From Streptomyces viridochromogenes DSM 40736 (GTDB taxonomy: Bacteria > Actinomycetota > Actinomycetes > Streptomycetales > Streptomycetaceae), in NCBI RefSeq assembly GCF_000158955.1, contig NZ_GG657757.1, positions 2,887,898-2,951,897 of the forward strand: a stretch of DNA of 64,000 bases, given 5' to 3'. Below are positions 41,836 through 50,349 of this stretch, one piece after another. Position 1 is the stretch's first letter; each line of letters opens with the position of its first letter. The notes beneath the pieces are model-generated. The model did no database searches. It was not told the origin of the DNA and was given only the letters and a program-made list of their open reading frames with translations. Both the position numbers and the translations under genes were made by a program.

Positions 41836-41858
41836 AGTTACTTCGCGTAACAGTAACT
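41836..41858. promoter_or_regulatory. Nested inverted repeats in AT-rich promoter region
   Basis: AGTTACT-N9-AGTAACT encloses GTTAC-TTCGC-GTAAC, giving two alternative perfect hairpins or operator half-sites. The surrounding 41830-41915 is the most AT-rich patch in the window, between the leuS promoter and the cytochrome gene at 42050. It is a candidate operator for the redox operon. Confidence 0.4.
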
Positions 41859-42049
41859 AAGGGACATCACAACAACCACATTGTCCTTTGATAACAACGC
41901 AATAACTCAAACCTCGTACCCATCGGTATGGCGCGGCTTAGAGTTCGGCAGCGGGACCGCTTTCCCGAACCGCTCGGAGTTGCCCCCATGAACCCTCATC
42001 GCAGTAACAGCTCGCTACACCCGGTCGCCGGGACGTGGGGAGGCCGGCC

Positions 42050-43312
42050 GTGACGAACGACTCCACAGTCGACGACTCCTTCGCCGACTTCCTCAACTTC
42101 GGCGCAGGCGTGCTGTCCCTCGTGTGCCTCTCCTGCTCGGTGATCTGGGGGCTCGTCGCCCAGGACCGGATCCTCCTCGACACCCGCAGGCGCATCCTGG
42201 CGCAGGCCGTGCACCGGACCACGGCCGTCGCCTCGATCGTCTTCCTCCTGGTGCACATCGGAGTGAAGCTGGCGCTGGCCCATACCTCGTTCGTGGCCGT
42301 ACTGATCCCCTTCGGGCTGCTCCTCACCGACGAGATCGACACGGGCAGGGCGTACCTGATCGGCCTCGGCACCCTGGCCGGCCTGCTCATGATCTTCGTG
42401 GGCGTCACGGGCGTCCTGCGCAACCGCTTCGCTTCCCCGGCGCCCGTCGCGGCCCGCTGGCGGGCCATGCACATGCTGGCCTATCCGGCCTGGTGCGCCG
42501 CGCTGATCCACGGCCTCTACGCGGGTCGCTCGGCCAAGCCGATCTTCGTCATCCTGTACTGCCTGTCCCTGGCCGGGGTGGCCGGCGTCCTCGCCCTGCG
42601 CGCCGCTCCGCGCCCCGTCAAGCGCAAGGTCGCCGACAAGCTCACCAGCCTCTTCGGCAACCCGGAGGGCCAGGCTTTCAGGGACCTGGAGGAGAGCCGC
42701 TCCCGCGCGAACAGCGGCTCCTCGCTGCCCGGCTACGAAGGCCGGGAGGCGTTCGCGGGTGCCAAGGCGTCCCCGTCGGGACCGCTGTACGAGAAGGCGG
42801 AACGCCCCGCGCCCCAGGAGTCCGCGAACGGCTTCGCCGCGGCCTACCGGGCCGTCTCGGGTCCGCCCCAGGGCCAGCAGGCCTTCGCGGCGCCGGGGCC
42901 GACCACCCGCACCGAGCTGCCGCTGGACATGCAGCCCACCCAGACCATCCCGACCGTGGACGGCCCCTCCAGCACCTCGGGCAACTGGCCGATCCCGTCC
43001 CCGCCGCCGGTCGGCGAGGCCCCGCCGTCGGCCTACGACCCGCTCCAGGACACGGGCTTCAACATCCCGCCCTACGACCCCCTGCAGGACACCGGACAAA
43101 GCATCCCGACCTATGGCAATCCAGGCGCCTCCGGCTACGGATCGAGTGACGTGTACGACACGGGTGAGACAAACGCGGTCTACGACACGTACTACCCGAA
43201 CGACACGTACAACAGCGGTCCCGCCAATGAAACAAACCCCGGTGCGTCCTACGACTTCGACGCACCGGGATCGGGCGAACCTTGGAACACGCCTTCCGGA
43301 GGCTTTAAGTGA
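42050..43312 (+). CDS. Membrane b-type cytochrome-like protein
   Basis: The 420-residue protein opens with about four to five membrane helices (residues about 10-190), then a 220-residue Pro/Gly/Tyr-rich cytoplasmic tail with repeated YDPLQDTG. Two His pairs sit in helices with bis-heme spacing: HRTTAVASIVFLLVH and HMLAYPAWCAALIH, as in diheme b cytochromes and ferric-reductase-like proteins. GTG 42050 has GGGAGG 6 nt upstream. The stop overlaps the next start by 4 bp (GTGA), so it is made with the NuoF-like protein and probably passes electrons between that protein and the membrane. Confidence 0.85.
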   Translation: MTNDSTVDDSFADFLNFGAGVLSLVCLSCSVIWGLVAQDRILLDTRRRILAQAVHRTTAVASIVFLLVHIGVKLALAHTSFVAVLIPFGLLLTDEIDTGRAYLIGLGTLAGLLMIFVGVTGVLRNRFASPAPVAARWRAMHMLAYPAWCAALIHGLYAGRSAKPIFVILYCLSLAGVAGVLALRAAPRPVKRKVADKLTSLFGNPEGQAFRDLEESRSRANSGSSLPGYEGREAFAGAKASPSGPLYEKAERPAPQESANGFAAAYRAVSGPPQGQQAFAAPGPTTRTELPLDMQPTQTIPTVDGPSSTSGNWPIPSPPPVGEAPPSAYDPLQDTGFNIPPYDPLQDTGQSIPTYGNPGASGYGSSDVYDTGETNAVYDTYYPNDTYNSGPANETNPGASYDFDAPGSGEPWNTPSGGFK

Positions 43313-44919
43313 ACGAGGCTTTGCCTGACGTACCCGAAGTCCGCGTGGTCGGCCTTCCCCAGCTCACGTCGGGCTTCGACCTTGTCGATCGGCTCGATCT
43401 GCCCATGCACCTGAAGGTGCACGGGCCGCTCGAGCCGATGGGCGGCGAGCAGCTCGCGCAACTCGCCGAACGCATCAACCTGAAGGGCCGCGGCGGCGCG
43501 GGCTTCCCCTTCCACAAGAAGCTGCGCTCGGTCGCCGAGGCGGCGATCAAGCGCGGCGTCCGGCCGGTCGTCGTCGTGAACGGAAGCGAGGACGAGCCGG
43601 CCTGCCGCAAGGACACGGTGCTGATCAACCGTGCCCCGCACCTGATCCTCGACGGCGCGCTGCTGTGCGCCGAGGCGCTGGGTGCCCGCACGCTCGTGGT
43701 GGGGGTCACCCGTGAGTCCACACAGCGCTCCATGGAGGCCGCCCTGGCCGAACGCGGCCTCAGCAACGGCCGCCGGTCGGCACTGCGGGCGCGCGTCCAG
43801 CGCAATCCGGTCCGCATGGTCACCGGTGCCGCCGCGTCGCTGATCCGCTCCATCGACGGCGGCCCGGCCGTCCCGCCGGGCCGCAAGGTCAGCGCCTCGC
43901 AGAACGGCGTCGGCGGCGCGCCCACGCTGCTGTCCAACGCCGAGACCTTCGCCCAGCTCGCCATCGCCGCCCGCATCGGCCCGGAGCGCTACGGCAACAC
44001 CGGCCTGTACGACGAGCCGGGCACCGTCATGCTCACCGTCTCCGGGGCGGTCGCCCGCCCCATGGTGATCGAGGTGCCGACGGGCGTGCCGCTGCGGTAC
44101 GTCCTGCAGCTCGCCGGCGCTCCGCCGGTGCCGCAGGGCGTCCTCACCGGCGGCTACCACGGCAAGTGGATCGACGCCGCGACGGTCAATGAGGCGATCG
44201 TCTCCCGCAACTCCCTGGACGCGGTGGGCGGCGCGCTCGGCGCCGGCGCGATTCTGCCGATCACTCAGGACACCTGCCCGCTGGGCGAGTCGCTGCGTGT
44301 GGCGCAGTGGCTGGCCGAGGAGAGCGCCGGCCAGTGCGGCCCCTGCTACCTCGGTCTGCCGGCCGCCGCGCGCGGCATGGAGGACATCCTCAACGGCGGT
44401 GGGCCGGCCGCCCTGGAGGCGCTCAAGCAGGTCGCCAAGAATGTGAAGCGGCGCGGCGCGTGCTCGCACCCGGACGGCTCCGCGATGTTCCTGGAGTCGA
44501 CCATCAAGGCGTTCACGGACGACCTGGCCGCCCACGTCCTCGGAAACGGCTGCGGACGGCCCGTGGAGGGCGTTCTGCCGCTCTTCGAGGGCGGCAGGGC
44601 CCCTACGGGCATCCCGGGCGGCGGCGAGTCCGAGGAGGAGGGTCCCAGCCGTCAGAAGATCTACGTCGACTGGACGTTGTGCCGGGGCCACGGCCTGTGC
44701 GCCGACATCCTGCCCGAGGTGTTCCAGCTGGGCGCGGACGGCTTCCCCACCGTGGCACAGGCGAAGGTGCCGCGGTACGCCGAGGCCAAGGCTCTACGCG
44801 CGGTGCGCCGCTGCCCGGCGCTGGCCCTGCGGATCGAGGAGGACACCCGCGGCCAGGCGCCGTCCCGCAACCTCCCGGTCCTCTCCCAGGGCCGCGGCCG
44901 CCGCGCTCTCGGCCGCTGA
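43309..44919 (+). CDS. NuoF-like flavoprotein fused to a C-terminal ferredoxin
   Basis: The 536-residue protein resembles the NADH-binding subunit of complex I. FMN motif GRGGAGFP is at 60-67, with VVVNGSEDEPACRKD following. The NADH-contacting Glu pair of NuoF is replaced in GAAASLIRSIDGG. The Fe-S motif is ESAGQCGPC plus GACSHP: Cys343, Cys346 and Cys385 remain but the first Cys is Ala340. A ferredoxin domain at about 450-515 has CRGHGLC and RRCPA, three Cys suggesting a 3Fe-4S cluster. It overlaps the cytochrome gene. Probably a ferredoxin- or quinone-linked oxidoreductase rather than an NADH dehydrogenase (inference). Confidence 0.85.
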   Translation: MNEALPDVPEVRVVGLPQLTSGFDLVDRLDLPMHLKVHGPLEPMGGEQLAQLAERINLKGRGGAGFPFHKKLRSVAEAAIKRGVRPVVVVNGSEDEPACRKDTVLINRAPHLILDGALLCAEALGARTLVVGVTRESTQRSMEAALAERGLSNGRRSALRARVQRNPVRMVTGAAASLIRSIDGGPAVPPGRKVSASQNGVGGAPTLLSNAETFAQLAIAARIGPERYGNTGLYDEPGTVMLTVSGAVARPMVIEVPTGVPLRYVLQLAGAPPVPQGVLTGGYHGKWIDAATVNEAIVSRNSLDAVGGALGAGAILPITQDTCPLGESLRVAQWLAEESAGQCGPCYLGLPAAARGMEDILNGGGPAALEALKQVAKNVKRRGACSHPDGSAMFLESTIKAFTDDLAAHVLGNGCGRPVEGVLPLFEGGRAPTGIPGGGESEEEGPSRQKIYVDWTLCRGHGLCADILPEVFQLGADGFPTVAQAKVPRYAEAKALRAVRRCPALALRIEEDTRGQAPSRNLPVLSQGRGRRALGR

Positions 44920-44928
44920 ACGCACGTG

Positions 44929-44958
44929 CGGCGGGCTCCCCTCCGGGGGAGCCCGCCG
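44929..44958 (+). terminator. Terminator after the NuoF-like gene
   Basis: A perfect 13-bp stem (CGGCGGGCTCCCC with its complement) with loop TCCG begins 10 bp after the stop. No T-tract. Confidence 0.8.
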
Positions 44959-44975
44959 TACGCGTACACACCACA

Positions 44976-45011
44976 AGAAGGCGGGCCATCCGATCGGATG
45001 GCCCGCCTTCT
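44976..45011 (-). terminator. 36-bp perfect palindrome, terminator for tRNA-Ala
   Basis: AGAAGGCGGGCCATCC-GATC-GGATGGCCCGCCTTCT is perfectly self-complementary over 36 bases and lies just past the 3' end of the first tRNA. A stem this long serves both strands. Confidence 0.8.
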
Positions 45012-45020
45012 CATCTACTG

Positions 45021-45093
45021 TGGAGCTAAGGAGAATTGAACTCCTGACCTCCTGCATGCCATGCAGGCGCTCTACCAACTGAGCTATAGCCCC
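45021..45093 (-). tRNA. tRNA-Ala (GGC), copy 1
   Basis: The 73-nt cloverleaf reads GGGGCTA acceptor, GCTC-AGTTGGTA-GAGC D-arm, CCTGC-ATGGCAT-GCAGG anticodon arm (GGC), AGGAG-TTCAATT-CTCCT T-arm, TAGCTCC acceptor, discriminator A. CCA is not encoded. Confidence 0.96.
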
Positions 45094-45207
45094 TCGTTGC
45101 GTTGCCCCCGGTTTCCCTGGCGGCGACGCCAACATTACTGGCCCATCGGGCCCAACACCAAATCGGTTTCGCCTTGCCCGAAATGCCCGTTATGACGGAC
45201 CCGAACC

Positions 45208-45441
45208 TCAGGCCGTGACGAACGAATAGAACCGCTTGAGCGTGCAGTGCTCCTCCAGGAGCCGGCCGTAGATCGGCTCGCCCTCCAGTTCGCGGTACGT
45301 CACGATCGGGTCGCCTTTTATGATCAGCGCCCGCGCGCACTCCTCGCACCAGTACTGGTAGTCGGCATTGAGCGGCTCCATGTCGCGGACGATCGGAGTC
45401 CCGCTGCCGCACCAGTCGCACTTCCGCCTGTGGGCACCCAT
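45208..45441 (-). CDS. Small CxxC zinc-binding protein
   Basis: The 77-residue protein has CDWCGSG near the N-terminus and CEECARAL in the middle, a four-Cys set typical of a treble-clef or zinc-ribbon microprotein. The remainder is charged and ends FYSFVTA. The ATG at 45441 has GGAG 7 nt upstream. It is 3 bp from the next zinc-ribbon gene; the two are probably co-transcribed. Function unknown. Confidence 0.8.
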   Translation of the reverse strand: MGAHRRKCDWCGSGTPIVRDMEPLNADYQYWCEECARALIIKGDPIVTYRELEGEPIYGRLLEEHCTLKRFYSFVTA

Positions 45442-45444
45442 CGA

Positions 45445-45618
45445 TCAGCTCCAGCTGTGGCCGCAGGCGGTGCACACGTACGAGATCCCCCCGTTGTCGC
45501 CGAGCATCTGGGCCACGTGCGCGGAACCACAGGAAGGGCAGCTGAGCCGGGTGGACAGATCTCGTGTCACCGCTGCTCCGAGGAGGTGGTCGACCTCCTC
45601 GAGGATGCTCGCAGGCAT
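45445..45618 (-). CDS. Zinc-ribbon microprotein
   Basis: The 57-residue protein has an N-terminal helix (PASILEEVDHLLGAAV) then CPSCGSAH and CTACGHSW, a rubredoxin/zinc-ribbon C4 motif like that of transcription-factor ribbons. GGGAGGAG lies 5 nt before ATG 45618. It sits with the CxxC protein between two identical tRNA-Ala genes. Confidence 0.85.
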   Translation of the reverse strand: MPASILEEVDHLLGAAVTRDLSTRLSCPSCGSAHVAQMLGDNGGISYVCTACGHSWS

Positions 45619-45780
45619 CGCTACTCCTCCCGTCGGGCCGCGCCCCCTTCCGGCCGTTTGATTCTGCCACGGCCGGACCAATACGGTCAGCGACGCCTCA
45701 GTACCAGTCCGGACACGGCAGGCGTCGTGACCGTAGAGGTATACGCCTCAGCAGGCCTGACCGACTCAAGGCGGGGCACG

Positions 45781-45811
45781 AAAAATCCCGCCCCCTGGAC
45801 GGGAACGGGAT
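45781..45811 (-). terminator. Intrinsic terminator of tRNA-Ala copy 2
   Basis: ATCCCG and CGGGAT arms are followed on the minus strand by TTTTTCG, directly past the tRNA 3' end. Confidence 0.85.
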
Positions 45812-45818
45812 CTTGACG

Positions 45819-45891
45819 TGGAGCTAAGGAGAATTGAACTCCTGACCTCCTGCATGCCATGCAGGCGCTCTACCAACTGAGCTATAGCCCC
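45819..45891 (-). tRNA. tRNA-Ala (GGC), copy 2
   Basis: It is identical over 73 nt to the copy at 45021-45093 and 798 bp away, same strand. Each copy has its own terminator. Confidence 0.96.
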
Positions 45892-45967
45892 TCGTGTTCG
45901 TCCCCGTCGGGCGGGGCGAACAAGAAGAACTTTAGCCTGCGACCTGCCGGAAAGTGAAATCCGGGGG

Positions 45968-46633
45968 TCAGTCGTCGTCGCCGAGCACCGGTTCCGGCAG
46001 GGTGCCGGCGTTGTGCTCCAGCAGGCGCCAGCCGCGGGCGCCGTCGCCGAGGACCGACCAGCAGCAGTTGGAGAGGCCGCCGAGGCTCTCCCAGTGGTGC
46101 GGGTCCAGGCCGAGGAGGCGGCCGATGGTGGTGCGGATGGTGCCGCCGTGGCTGACCACGACGAGCGTGCCGCCCTCGGGGAGCTTCTCGGTGTGCCGGA
46201 GCACCACCGGGGCGGCGCGGTCGGCCACCTCGGTCTCCAGTTCGCCTCCGCCGCGGCGCACCGGCTCACCGCGCTTCCACGCGGCGTACTCCTCGCCGTA
46301 CCGGGCGATGATCTCCTCGTGCGTCAGGCCCTGCCAGACGCCCGCGTAGGTCTCGCGCAGGCCCTCGTCGTGGGTCACGTCGAGGCCGGTGAGCGCGGCG
46401 AGCTCGGCGGCCGTGTGCGCGGCCCGCTTCAGGTCGGAGGCGACTATCGCGTCCGGCTTCAGCGCGACCAGCAGGCGGGCGGCACGGCGCGCCTGGGCGA
46501 CGCCGGTCTCGGTGAGTTCGACGTCCGTGGTGCCCTGGAAGCGGCGCTCCACGTTCCACGAGGTCTGGCCGTGCCGCCACAGGATGACGCGGCGGCCCCG
46601 GCCCGGCCCGGAGGTCTCGCCGAAGGGGCTCAC
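45968..46633 (-). CDS. Histidine phosphatase family protein (phosphoglycerate mutase-like)
   Basis: The 221-residue protein carries the RHG motif in ILWRHGQTSWN (phospho-His at about residue 21), catalytic Glu in GLRETYAGVWQGL, and the second His in VVVSHGGTIRTTI. Substrate unclear; members range from phosphoglycerate mutase to small phosphatases. GTG 46633 overlaps the rsfS stop by 4 bp, so the two are translationally coupled. Confidence 0.9.
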   Translation of the reverse strand: MSPFGETSGPGRGRRVILWRHGQTSWNVERRFQGTTDVELTETGVAQARRAARLLVALKPDAIVASDLKRAAHTAAELAALTGLDVTHDEGLRETYAGVWQGLTHEEIIARYGEEYAAWKRGEPVRRGGGELETEVADRAAPVVLRHTEKLPEGGTLVVVSHGGTIRTTIGRLLGLDPHHWESLGGLSNCCWSVLGDGARGWRLLEHNAGTLPEPVLGDDD

Positions 46634-47076
46634 CGCCAGTCTCCGTCCAGCTCCGCCGCCTCCTCGGCCGCCCGCAGCTTGGCGTGCTCCTCGGCCTTGC
46701 CCCGGGTGGCCTTGGCGTCCTCGGGCAGCTCCAGCTCGGGGCAGTCCTTCCACAGCCGCTCCAGGGCGTAGAAGACGCGCTCCTCGCTGTGCTGGACGTG
46801 GACGACGATGTCGACGTAGTCGAGCAGCACCCAGCGGGCCTCACGGTCGCCCTCGCGGCGCACCGGCTTGGCGCCGAGTTCCTTCTGCAGCCGCTCCTCG
46901 ATCTCGTCGACGATCGACTTGACCTGGCGGTCGTTGGGTGCCGAGGCCAGCAGGAAGGCGTCCGTGATGGACAGCACGTCACTGACGTCGTAGGCGACGA
47001 TGTCGTGCGCCAGCTTGTCGGCGGCCGCGTGGGCGGCGGTGTTGATGAGCTCCTGAGAGCGGTCGGTGACGGTCAC
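46630..47076 (-). CDS. rsfS: Ribosomal silencing factor RsfS
   Basis: The 148-residue protein binds uL14 and blocks 30S-50S joining in starvation. DIVAYDVSDVLSITDAFLLASAPNDRQ and the RWVLLDYVDIVVHVQHSEERVFYALERLW stretch are diagnostic; an acidic/basic tail follows. GTG start at 47076. It sits in the common nadD-LCP-rsfS-phosphatase order. Confidence 0.95.
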   Translation of the reverse strand: MTVTDRSQELINTAAHAAADKLAHDIVAYDVSDVLSITDAFLLASAPNDRQVKSIVDEIEERLQKELGAKPVRREGDREARWVLLDYVDIVVHVQHSEERVFYALERLWKDCPELELPEDAKATRGKAEEHAKLRAAEEAAELDGDWR

Positions 47077-47190
47077 TACACGGCTTTCGGTCGGCGGTCA
47101 CTTGCCCCCAAGGGTCTCACGGACCGCCGGGCGCCCCCCACGCGATGACGGGGATCACGTGGGGGTGCGCTCCTGCCGCGCCTGGTCGGA

Positions 47191-48888
47191 CTAGGGCTCG
47201 TAGTCCTGGCCGAGGACCACGGCGATGCCTGCGTTCGAGGAGATCTTGCCCTTCGTGACGGAGCCCGGGGGCAGGCCCAGGGTCTTGGCGACCTCGGCGG
47301 CGTCCGCCTTGTGGGCGGCGTCCGCGTAGACCACCTCGGAGGTGGCCCGGGCGGCGCCCGGCGTGCCGCCCTCCAGGAAGGTGAAGCCGCCGTTGAGGAG
47401 CACGACGCGGGCCTTCTCGGTGTTGTCCTTGACGCCGCTGGCGTTCTGGACGGAGACGCTGACCGCCGCGTCCTTGTCGGGGCTCTTGGCGGTGCCGCCG
47501 AGGACGTTCTTGACCACGCCCGCACTGGCCTGGGCGCTGAGGGTGCCGTCGTTCTGGACGGGCAGCAGGTCCGTCCTGTAGTCGCCGCCCTTGGCGAGGT
47601 CGGAGAGCCCGGCGAGGAAGGAGCCGAGGTCCTTGTCGGTCAGGGACGGGTCCAGGATCTGCGACAGGGTCTGGATCGTGGTCGTCGCGCCCTGCGGGTC
47701 GGAGGAGATCTTGCGCAGGACGGCCTGCATGACCTGCCCGAACCGCTCCAGCTGGGCGTTCTGGGCCTCGCCGGGGGCGCGGTAGGTGGCGTAGGCGACG
47801 GCCATCTTGCCGCTGAGGGTCTGGCCCTTGCCCTTGCTGACCAGGGGGGCCTGGCCCTTCTTCTTGGCGGCCGGGTCGGGGACGTCGGTGTCGGTGTCGA
47901 CCTCGATGTTGCCGACGAGGTCGACGAGGTTCTGGAGGTAGGGGGTGTCCAGGCGCCAGGTGCCTTCGATGTCGGTGCCGAGGACCGAGTCGAGGGCGTC
48001 GCGGGTGCCGTCGGAGCCGTCGTCGTCGACCGACTTGGCGAGGGTCGTCGTGGTGCCGTCGTCGCTGGTCAGGGCGAGGGAGTTGGGCAGCAGGACGGTC
48101 GTGCCCCGCTTGGTGGTGGTGTTGTCGACGAGGAGGGCCGTGGAGGTGCCGCCCTTGGTGTTGTGCAGGTGGACGACGATCACGTCGCGCTTCTGGGCGC
48201 CGGCCGCGGTCGCGGTGCCCGTCGCGGAGTCCTCGGAGGAGAGGGCGGGCAGCTTCCCCGCGTACCAGAGGTAGCCGACACCGCCGACCGCCGCGAGCGC
48301 GAAGACGACGGCCAGCGCGACGAGCCGGCTGCGGGCGCGGCGTCGGGCCTCCTCGCGGCGCTCGGTGCGGTTCTCGGTGAACTTCAGCCAGTCGATGACG
48401 TCTTCGGAGTTGTCGTCGGGCTCCTCGACGAAGGCGAACTGCTCGGTGCGGTAGTCCGGTTCGGACCGGTCGAGGACCTCGCCGTCGGCCGGTCCGGCCT
48501 GCTGCGGGATGTGCGCGGTCTGTTCGGCGACGCGCGGCTGCCGGGCCGTGCCGGCGCCGGCCGCGCTCTGGCCGTAGGGGTCGTGGGCGGCCTGGCCGCC
48601 GCCCTGCTGGGGGCCCGGGGCGTACGGGTCGTAGGAGCCGTAGTGCCGGCCGCCGCCGTAGTCGTACGCGGGCGGGGGCTGCTGCTGCCCGGCCGCGTAC
48701 GGGTCGTAGCCGTAGCCCTGGTGCTGTCCAGGCTGGCCCTGCTGTCCCGGTTGGCCCTGCTGGGAGTACGGGTCGTAGGTCTGGGTCTGCTGTGCCGGGA
48801 CCTGCTGGTAGACAGGCCGGCCGTACTCGTCGTAGCCGACGAGTTCGTACTGGTCGCCCCCGTACCCCGGGTCGTATCGGTCGTTCAC
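47191..48888 (-). CDS. LytR-CpsA-Psr (LCP) cell-wall glycopolymer transferase
   Basis: The 565-residue protein has a Tyr/Gln/Pro-rich cytoplasmic N-terminus (GQPGQQGQPGQHQGYGYDPY), one membrane helix (RLVALAVVFALAAVGGVGYLWY, about 215-237), an LCP domain (VIVVHLHNTKGGTSTALLV, AVAYATYRAPGEAQNAQLER with the Arg-rich site), and a C-terminal LytR_C domain. It transfers lipid-linked polymers to peptidoglycan. Position next to nadD matches (from memory) S. coelicolor SCO2578/PdtA, a polydiglycosylphosphate transferase needed for sporulation. GTG 48888 has AGAGGGG 5 nt upstream. It fits the wall-polymer cluster at 56.8-64 kb. Confidence 0.92.
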   Translation of the reverse strand: MNDRYDPGYGGDQYELVGYDEYGRPVYQQVPAQQTQTYDPYSQQGQPGQQGQPGQHQGYGYDPYAAGQQQPPPAYDYGGGRHYGSYDPYAPGPQQGGGQAAHDPYGQSAAGAGTARQPRVAEQTAHIPQQAGPADGEVLDRSEPDYRTEQFAFVEEPDDNSEDVIDWLKFTENRTERREEARRRARSRLVALAVVFALAAVGGVGYLWYAGKLPALSSEDSATGTATAAGAQKRDVIVVHLHNTKGGTSTALLVDNTTTKRGTTVLLPNSLALTSDDGTTTTLAKSVDDDGSDGTRDALDSVLGTDIEGTWRLDTPYLQNLVDLVGNIEVDTDTDVPDPAAKKKGQAPLVSKGKGQTLSGKMAVAYATYRAPGEAQNAQLERFGQVMQAVLRKISSDPQGATTTIQTLSQILDPSLTDKDLGSFLAGLSDLAKGGDYRTDLLPVQNDGTLSAQASAGVVKNVLGGTAKSPDKDAAVSVSVQNASGVKDNTEKARVVLLNGGFTFLEGGTPGAARATSEVVYADAAHKADAAEVAKTLGLPPGSVTKGKISSNAGIAVVLGQDYEP

Positions 48889-48904
48889 CGGTGCCCCTCT
48901 CGGC

Positions 48905-49633
48905 TCACTCGCCGCGGTACAGCTCGCGCTTGTCGATATAGCGCACGACTCCGTCCGGCACCAGGTACCAGATGGGGTCGCCCTTGGCGACTCTCGCACG
49001 GCAGTCCGTGGAGGAGATGGCCAGGGCGGGAACCTCCACCAGCGAGACGCCGCCCTCCGGGAGTCCGGAGTCGTCCAGGTGGTGGCCCGGCCGGGTGGCC
49101 CCGATGAAGTGCGCGAGGGAGAACAGTTCCTCGCTGTCCCGCCAGGTGAGGATCTGGGCGAGCGCGTCGGCGCCCGTGATGAAGAAGAGGTCCGTGTCGG
49201 GGTTGAGCGCGCGCAGGTCCCGCAGGGTGTCCACGGTGTAGGTGGGGCCGCCGCGGTCGATGTCGATGCGGCTCACGGAGAACTGCGGGTTCTCGGCCGT
49301 CGCGATGACCGTCATCAGATAGCGGTCCTCTGCCGGGGAGACGCTGCGGTGACTCTTCTGCCAGGGCTGGCCGGTGGGGACGAACACCACCTCGTCGAGG
49401 TGGAACGCCGCTGCGACCTCGCTGGCCGCCACCAGGTGCCCGTGGTGGATCGGGTCGAAGGTGCCGCCCATGACGCCGAGGCGGCGCTTGCCCGGCTGCG
49501 CGGGGTTCTTCCCCGGGCCGTCGATCTGGCGCGCCACCGCGGCGGCACGGCGGGGCTCCGAGGGTCGCTCGGTGCCGCGCGCCGTGTCCTGTGCCGGGTC
49601 GTGCGGCGTCTCGTTCGCCGGACCGGTAGGCAT
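48905..49633 (-). CDS. nadD: Nicotinate-nucleotide adenylyltransferase
   Basis: The 242-residue enzyme makes nicotinate adenine dinucleotide from NaMN and [15 protein letters not shown] (GxFDPxHxGH) and [10 protein letters not shown] (ISSTxxR) are conserved. An about 45-residue charged N-terminal extension is unusual. ATG 49633 is favoured by GGGAG 8 nt upstream; ATG 49648 is possible. It ends 16 nt before the LCP gene start. Confidence 0.94.
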   Translation of the reverse strand: MPTGPANETPHDPAQDTARGTERPSEPRRAAAVARQIDGPGKNPAQPGKRRLGVMGGTFDPIHHGHLVAASEVAAAFHLDEVVFVPTGQPWQKSHRSVSPAEDRYLMTVIATAENPQFSVSRIDIDRGGPTYTVDTLRDLRALNPDTDLFFITGADALAQILTWRDSEELFSLAHFIGATRPGHHLDDSGLPEGGVSLVEVPALAISSTDCRARVAKGDPIWYLVPDGVVRYIDKRELYRGE

Positions 49634-49734
49634 GTCCTGCTCTCCCATGCGTGCAGACCCTACCGGCCCTGCCTGAGGGCTCCGGCCGCCCCCGTGGTCC
49701 CCGGGGCCACCCCGCACGGGGCGCCGTGCCGGGC

Positions 49735-49899
49735 TCAGCGGTCGCGGTTGAAGCGGGTGGTGATCCACAGCAGGAGCAGCAGGATGAAGAGAGCACCGCC
49801 ACCGGTGAGGTAGGGGCTGAGGCTCTCGTGGTTTCCGCCGTGCTCCTCGCCCTCGGCGGCGAGGGTGACCAACTGGGCAGCGGTGCTGTGGAAGCTCAT
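49735..49899 (-). CDS. Small membrane protein (54 aa)
   Basis: The 54-codon frame encodes a polar N-terminus ([20 protein letters not shown]), then a single membrane helix ([15 protein letters not shown]), and a basic end RFNRDR. This is a single-pass, N-out type pattern. The helix, the positive-inside tail and codon bias support a real gene. Conserved in streptomycetes upstream of nadD (from memory). Function unknown. Confidence 0.75.
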   Translation of the reverse strand: MSFHSTAAQLVTLAAEGEEHGGNHESLSPYLTGGGALFILLLLLWITTRFNRDR

Positions 49900-50064
49900 C
49901 TTCGGCAGGACCTATCGCGTGTGGGCGGGATAAAGACGTCGGCTCATCGTAAGCGGGCGCCTCGACCGCGATCACGCCGACTCCGCCTCATCGGGCCGCG
50001 GGCGGTGGTGCGCGGCGCCGCCCGGCCCGGTCCCGGGGCCCGGCGGGGGAACCTTCCCGGTGAC

Positions 50065-50226
50065 TCAGTCGTCCTTCCGTCTGTAGCCACGCAGCAGGAA
50101 CCACCCGGTCAGCACGCATCCCACGATCATCACGAGGAGAACGACCCGGAGCACCCCCGGCCCCCCGTGCCGGTCGGCGGCGGTGGCGGCCTCGGCGAGC
50201 CAGGCTGCTGCGGGGTGGCGCTCCAT
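50065..50226 (-). CDS. Small membrane protein (53 aa)
   Basis: A 53-codon frame begins MERHPAAAWLAEAATAADRH, then a helix (VLRVVLLVMIVGCVLTGWFLL), and ends RGYRRKDD. AGGAGA lies 8 nt before ATG 50226. It lies divergent from the M48 peptidase gene. Same topology as the neighbouring 54-residue protein. Function unknown. Confidence 0.8.
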   Translation of the reverse strand: MERHPAAAWLAEAATAADRHGGPGVLRVVLLVMIVGCVLTGWFLLRGYRRKDD

Positions 50227-50349
50227 GGCGGTGGTCTCCTTCGCTGTACTGCCCGACCACCGTAACTCCGCCTAGGCTGGGCTCTGCCTCGGGGAAGCAA
50301 AGGGCCGCACAAAGGGCCGCAAAGGCCACACAGACGCATGGGGGAAGAC

